DNA from: Annona cherimola
Taxonomy: Eukaryota > Streptophyta > Magnoliopsida > Magnoliales > Annonaceae
Assembly: GCA_030490835.1 (NCBI GenBank)
Contig: CM059971.1
Coordinates: 123,846,564-123,910,563 of the forward strand
Length of the DNA stretch: 64,000 nucleotides
Reading direction: 5' to 3'
Position numbers and translations under genes: made by a program. Shown here one piece after another: positions 59,501 through 64,000 of the stretch. Position 1 is the first letter of the stretch; each line of letters starts with the position of its first letter. The notes under the pieces are model-generated. The model was given only the letters and a program-made list of their open reading frames with translations, did no database searches and was not told the DNA's origin.

Positions 59501-60567
59501 TGAAAGACTAGATGCAAAATGAGAAAAAATATATATATATTTTTTAAAAGAATAATAGAGAGAGGAAAGAAGCCTTCACACTAAAAGGGACCATTACATT
59601 CTGAACTCTACTCAAAGTTTAATTTGTCTGTGCATCAAAACATTCCCTACGAGCAAAAACAACTAATATAGATTAGAACCGGGGTGGTGGGTGGGGGGAC
59701 ACATATTGAGACAAAGTTCAGATCGATCACTAAGTTCACCAGATAAAGTATCAAGTTTTTAACTATTGCAGAATAGCTTTCAAGTTCCCACATTTGTATC
59801 TCAGACCAAAATTTCACAAAAAAAAAAAAAAAAAAATGCCCTTGTTTCACATTGTGGAAGTTGCTGGTAGAAATTGGAAGAAGAAGAAGAAGAAACAAAG
59901 GTGGCAGGGGGGAAATTTTTAGTTGCCACTTCAGCATAGCAGTGGGGAAAAAATTCCATTTTTCCTCGTACTTTTGGGATGTTTAGGGTTTGAGAGAAGA
60001 AAGATGGTAGATGAAACTTGAGAGATAACATGGAAGTTGTGGTAGAACAAGAAAAAGGTTAGTTGAACAGGGCAAAATAAGGATGGATGCTTCTTAGGAG
60101 AGAAATTAGTTTGCTTGTCCATGTGAAAAGAAATTCTAACAATGGGATTGCAACATCAAGGGAAAGGCTGAAAGAACAAGGTTCCTCAATAGCATGAGAC
60201 TGCAAGAGTCAAGACGGTTCATGCATCAAGTATGACTTATTGGTATAAGGGTACAACAAAGCGAGGTAAGGATAATGACAGGAGTGTTAATTACCAAGCA
60301 CCCAATTTTGGCGAATGAAGCAAGTACAAATCTATTTCACAAATCCATTCCATCATGAACCACACTGTGATTAAACACTAACACCTTGACATCCATCCCC
60401 ATAAAAAATCTGCAAATGCTATTCAAGGAAATATTCCCTTCATCAGTCACTAGAAAACCACAGATTAAAAGAACTCACCATCTAATCCTGAAATGGCATC
60501 ATCTGCATCTCGGCGATCATCAAACTCTATGAATGCATAACCAGGAGGATTCCGTGCCACCCATACA
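56567..60567 (-). CDS. RSZ-type SR splicing factor (partial; first exon not in window)
   Basis: Minus-strand exons: 60567-60479, 57018-56841 and 56708-56567, all with GT..AG borders and consistent phase. They encode about 135 residues to the stop at 56569-56567. The first gives the second half of an RRM ([12 protein letters not shown], the RNP1-region block of RSZ proteins, to AISGLDG). The second gives KHGWRVE, a short hinge, one CCHC zinc knuckle ([14 protein letters not shown]) and [13 protein letters not shown]. The last gives an RS domain of RSPRR/YSRSP units ending [11 protein letters not shown]21/22-type proteins bind pre-mRNA and the U1-70K protein. The roughly 30 residues of the first RRM half were not found up to 64000. 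The hinge lacks the Gly-rich stretch of RSZ22 and the RS domain is short, so the full protein would be about 165 residues against the usual 180-200. It may be a divergent paralogue. Gene activity is not proven. Confidence 0.85.
56709..56840 (-). other. last intron of the RSZ gene with a tandem acceptor
   Basis: Donor GTATGTC after CCGCAA. The acceptor region reads GAATAGCAG, so both TAG (exon from 56708) and CAG (exon from 56705) are usable and in frame. They give Asn-Arg or Lys at the junction. Two further AG sites upstream (TGATAG, CTCTAAG) would lead out of frame or to a stop. Confidence 0.75.
57590..57807. repeat. tandem duplication, about 107 bp, inside the RSZ intron
   Basis: The segment AAATATACATGGCAGTGC, T run, TCGGGTCACCTACCTTGG ... 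TTATGAGGCCA(T/C)TACT occurs at 57590-57696 and again at 57697-57807. The second copy has a longer T run. Only a few base differences separate them. Confidence 0.9.
57717..57884 (-). mobile_element. SINE-like element, minus strand
   Basis: On the minus strand the body starts near GTCACCACTTACATG, has a B-box-like GGTCCAGGGTTCC (about 57834-57822), and ends in GACCCGATTG followed by an A run. GCAGTGCTT flanks it on both sides (57709-57717 overlapping the T run, and 57885-57893), a plausible 9-bp duplication. The left 107-bp duplication contains only its 3' part. Confidence 0.5.
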
Positions 60568-60883
60568 CTGAGAAAGAATATAAAATAGCACAGCGAGCTT
60601 TAAAAAAATAAAAATAAAGACTAGTGACTAAATTGACACAGAAGCAACTCATTTTGATGCAAACAAGCATTTCTAAGAATTATACAGAACATAAAATCTT
60701 CTACATGCAACAGGTATTCACTACAAGAAATTTTCCATCAAGTTGGTTCCAGAGAGTTGGGTTAATTTGTTAACCATATTTAACCAGTGGTTCAACAGCA
60801 TCAAAGCAGTTATGCAACAGTCACGTCATGTCCACAACAAGGTCAGATCCAAATAAATTTCATCATATCAAGTTGGGACCAAA
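60568..60883. other. probable upstream intron of the RSZ gene
   Basis: A good acceptor (TTCTTTCTCAG) borders the exon at 60567. Beyond it lies AT-rich sequence with no first exon recognised. Confidence 0.5.
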
Positions 60884-61717
60884 ATAGTGAATGGATGGGT
60901 CTCTTAGCGCCTTCAGATGGGAAGCACTGAAGGCAGGGTAGATAAAATTAATGGCACGTTTGGATATCACAAAAACTTTTTAATCTAAAAATTTTCACTC
61001 TCCATAATTATCCTTTTTTCAATCATTTTTTCACATCTTCTTATACAATTATCTTGCTTTTTAATCATTTATACATAACTACTCATATAACTAGCCTAGC
61101 TATTTTAATTTTATTCTCTTCACACCTCATTTTACCCCTATCATATCACATCATTTACTCCTAATTCAAAAAATTTTACATCAAAAATTTTTTATCCAAA
61201 AATTTTCTCACTTCCCAAACACATCCTAAATGTGGATGCAGGTTGTGATCTGGGAAAGCAGCTACTGGGTTTTGGTGCAGTGGCAAGAGACTCAAATGGA
61301 AGATTTGTAGCTGCAAAGGCTTGGAAGAAATCTGGATCAGTTCAACCTTTATGGATGCAGGCCAATGCAATTTTGCTGGGGTTTGAATGGGCTATAGAGA
61401 GGGGATTCCCGTGTCTGATTGTTGAAAGTGACTCTCTGGTCATGATTGACTGGTTGAAAAAGGGAGGCTACACATTATCAATCTGAAGATGGTTGTGGAG
61501 GACATCAACAGCAAAATTGCAACCATTAATGAAACCACACTCTGGCGTCTGTAGGGAAGGCAACCAAGTTGCCCATCGATTAGCAAAAGATGCTCTGAAG
61601 CTGCATCAGTCATTTATTGTATGGGAATCAGCTCCCCCATCGAGTGTTGTTGACCTCCTTTGTAGCACTGCCATGGATCAATGAATTAAAAACTTCAGTT
61701 CAAAAAAAAAAAAAAAA
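60884..61717 (+). pseudogene. 5'-truncated LINE 3' end (RNase H region) with 10-bp target duplication
   Basis: Flanked by an exact direct repeat TGGGACCAAA (60874-60883 and 61718-61727) and ends in 16 A. After removing the MITE at 60952-61226, the frame reads IKLNVDAG, then GFGAVARDSNGRFVAAKAW and VESDSL, the RNase H fold found at the end of plant LINE ORF2 (RVT_3 type). Damage includes a TAG codon just before IKLN, a Gln-containing block (MQAN) where the catalytic Glu is normally found, and a frameshift near 61485. A further frame (about 61545-61682) contains NQVAHRLAKDAL, the family's C-terminal block. Non-functional. Confidence 0.88.
60952..61226. mobile_element. Tourist (PIF/Harbinger-like) MITE inserted in the LINE
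   Basis: Reference copy of the family: 275 bp, left end TGGCACGTTTGGATA, right end CTTCCCAAACACATCC. It is flanked by TAA on both sides (60949-60951 and 61227-61229). Excising it with one TAA rejoins the LINE reading frame as AAA TTA AAT GTG GAT. The TAA target and GG..GTTTGG ends are diagnostic of Tourist elements and fix the identity of the dozen related copies in this window. Confidence 0.9.
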
Positions 61718-61735
61718 TGGGACCAAAGGGACATT

Positions 61736-61985
61736 GGGTGTGTTTGGTATTCAGGAAAAATGGGGGAAAAAAGTTTAGAAAAAGTGAGAGAGTGATGTAA
61801 TATAATATAAATAATGACTAGGAGTAAGAAAATAGAGTTAGAATAGACAGCATAGTTGTATGAAAAGATGTGAAGAAATGACTAAGAAGTAGAATAGTTA
61901 TATACAAAAAGGGTGTAGAAAGTGGAAGAAAAGTTTTAGTAACTTTATAAAAATAAAAAAAAATCCTGTTTCCCAAATGCATCCT
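61736..61985. mobile_element. Tourist-like MITE
   Basis: Starts GGGTGTGTTTGGTATTC and ends GTTTCCCAAATGCATCC, followed by TAA. It lies 9 bp beyond the LINE's right-hand target duplication, in the opposite orientation to the copy inside the LINE. Confidence 0.8.
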
Positions 61986-62292
61986 AATTGTCTTGATCAA
62001 CAGATTGTCACCAAAATTCACTCAGTTCTTTCCATCTGCAGCACAAAACTTCATGCAGAGGCCTGCCAAACCATGTTACTCAAAATCCTTCCTTTTATAC
62101 GTAGGGCTATGATTCAAAACAGCTGATTGTTGAGCCAAACTTATTATTTTTATGTTTTAATACGATCTAAACTGCTCACTATACTTACTTTAAGAAATTA
62201 AATTGTAATCTTCTAGACTACTTTGATTGGAGGATTGGGTGGGCCACAAGATGAAATCATGTTATGGTAAATATAACAGGATAATGCATATG
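61986..62292. other. intergenic or intronic, no gene seen
   Basis: No coding signal. May belong to the RSZ 5' intron or leader. Confidence 0.4.
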
Positions 62293-62999
62293 CTAGGGTG
62301 CACTATTGATGAAATGAGGCCTACAGTTATCATGACCGATCAGTATGACTGATAAACTGGGAACGGCCCACATGTTTGGTTAATATATAACCAGTCTGGT
62401 TCTATATCAGAAACCCAGATGAACCAAAGTCAAACCACTCAAACTCGTTCAGGTATTTTTAAAAAAAATTAAAAAATATATCTTTTTCTGGGTTCTAATG
62501 ATGTTAATTTCCTTTGATTTAATACATTATGCTTAGATAATCAATTCATCAGTTCGACAGTTGGTCCATTTATGACAACGTTGATTTAAATACAACCAGC
62601 CACATAATTTAATACCATCTATTTTATCACAGTGCCAAAAATTAGCTCAATCGAAATCTTGGGTAGGTCAAGTTTGCTTAACAATACATTAATCATGTGT
62701 GATTTTGAAAAATACTCAGATCCCTTCATAGATACATTAAAATGTTTTATCCATATAAGAATGACGTTTTAGATGATTCAGATGTTGTATTAACAGCTTC
62801 AAAGTTGATATATATATCAAATAATTGTATTACATTAATTCTATATTTTTTAGATAAGAACCATACATATATTTGATATTGATGAATTTAGTTAAATAAA
62901 TGCTACCAAACAAAACGGGTGAAGTGGATTTTAGTTCCATCATCAAAATGGACCCTATGTAATCATGATGCTCCTTAACTAGGGTTCACGTGCGCCCTA
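62293..62999. mobile_element. probable MITE with CTAGGGTGCAC ends
   Basis: Left end CTAGGGTGCAC and right end GTGCGCCCTAG are inverted, with CATAT just outside both. The interior resembles other dispersed AT-rich segments in the window (ATTGTATTACATTAATTC, ACCATACATATATTTG). Target duplication size is uncertain. Confidence 0.5.
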
Positions 63000-63630
63000 G
63001 CATATCCTAAATATAACAATTGAAATTATGTAATAACTATAAGAAGTTTTTATGAATATGTTTTCATATGTTCTAGCTAAATAAATAATATTAAATATCT
63101 TAGACAGATTGGATCTCGTTAAATCTACATATTAATGAAAAAATCAAAAGGTGTTGTTTTGAATCATAACCCTCGTATATATTTTTGAATCCCACACCAT
63201 TTCAATTCTAATTCGAGCATGCCAAAGTAACCAAGAGCACAAAGAAAACTAAGGGGCTGTTTGGGAAGCTGTAAAACTTTAGTGATGTTTTTTTTATTTA
63301 TTTATTTATATTCAGCATTTAATAGGGGTTGACCAATTGCAGCCATTTTCAACGCTGGTCGGTGGTGGCGTTAATGCGCATCATGCAACGGAAATTTCAC
63401 ATACACTGTGGACACATTTGTGCATGATGCACTGGTCCGTGAAGCTTTTCGCTAGCAAAGGGTTGCAATGAAAAATCCTATTGGAATGGCCATCATCCTC
63501 CTCCATTTGCGTTGGTTTCCGAGGGCATGAGAATGTCAGGTACGGTTGGCAGCCATGCATACCGGTGAAAATTGATTTGAAAGAAAACTTCTCTAATCCA
63601 CCCCTTAGCTGATAAGTTTTACGGAAAAAC
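63000..63630. other. intergenic or intronic, no gene seen
   Basis: AT-rich, then balanced from 63320. A MITE-like start GGGGCTGTTTGGGAAGCTG lies at 63253. No recognisable coding sequence; the RSZ first exon was searched for here and not found. Confidence 0.45.
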
Positions 63631-63776
63631 ACTGAGCTTTTACGTTTGCCAAACGGACCCTAAAAGAGGGGGTCCACATGCGGAATTAAAAACACGTAAA
63701 AATACTGAGTTTTTACGTTTGCCAAACGGACCCTAAAAGAGGGCGTCCACATGAGGAATTAAAAACGTGTAAAAAC
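63631..63776 (+). repeat. tandem duplication, 2 x 73 bp
   Basis: The unit ACTGAG(C/T)TTTTACGTTTGCC ... GGAATTAAAAAC(A/G)(C/T)GTAAAAA repeats once. The GTTTGCCAAACGGACCC block inside looks like a MITE terminus, so the right end of an element was probably duplicated. Confidence 0.9.
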
Positions 63777-64000
63777 TTACCACAATAATCAGCATTTTTG
63801 AAACCTAATGTTAACATAGGTAAGTACCAAATTACAATAAGGAACCATACTACTCATAGTTGTTAAAGGCACACGTTGGTGTAAGGTGTGTGCACTCGTG
63901 TGCTTGACTTCACTGGGCTGTTGTGTTCAAACTTTAAATGGAAAAAATAAAAAAGGCAATTGTACAGATGTCTATCCAATTAAGGAAATAAAACAGGCAA

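Larger units (their letters stand above)
57019..60478 (-). other. long RRM intron of the RSZ gene
   Basis: 3.46 kb, donor GTGAGTTC, acceptor TTTTTGGCAG. It contains a duplicated SINE-like insertion (57590-57884), a G-rich run on the plus strand (59681-59698), an A run at about 59818-59836, and otherwise unique AT-rich sequence. Long introns at this position in plant SR genes often hold an alternative exon; none could be identified by eye. Confidence 0.8.

Noticed and set aside
59681..59698. G-rich run that could form a G-quadruplex
   Set aside because: Runs are uneven and lie in an intron on the non-template side; no further support.

Overview
This is nuclear DNA of a flowering plant. It is AT-rich, with spliced genes, plant-specific protein families, and intergenic space built mostly of small non-autonomous transposons. 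The species cannot be fixed from the window. No organellar, bacterial or viral gene is visible.

Layout: 1-20 kb holds no convincing gene. It contains Tourist-like, hAT-like and hairpin (Mutator-type) MITEs and a decayed LINE. At 20.8 kb (+) and 33.6-34.0 kb (-) lie two single-exon genes for small secreted peptide precursors. Both carry an IDA-like core (KG-VPPS-PS-KGH) and, at the extreme C-terminus, a second motif like that of PIP peptides (PSP-x-x-GH). They look like divergent paralogues and are the most interesting genes here. From 35 to 50 kb there are MITEs, three SINE-like elements and short tandem duplications, with no supported gene. From 50.1 to 55.2 kb lies a complete class II trehalose-6-phosphate synthase-like gene (AtTPS7 type, 850 codons, three coding exons), with an ACGT-rich region about 0.5-0.8 kb upstream. 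Converging on it, from beyond the right edge down to 56.6 kb, is an RSZ-type SR splicing factor gene (minus strand). Its first coding exon was not found and probably lies outside the window. Its introns carry a SINE-like insertion, and a LINE fragment interrupted by a Tourist MITE lies in the sequence upstream of its first visible exon.

The genes do not form a pathway. The peptide precursors suggest cell-surface signalling, class II TPS proteins are linked to sugar signalling, and the RSZ protein to splicing. The repeats give clear insertion evidence: exact target-site duplications of 8 bp (hAT-like), 9-10 bp (Mutator-type hairpins), TAA (Tourist) and 10-16 bp (retroposons), plus two readable nested insertions.
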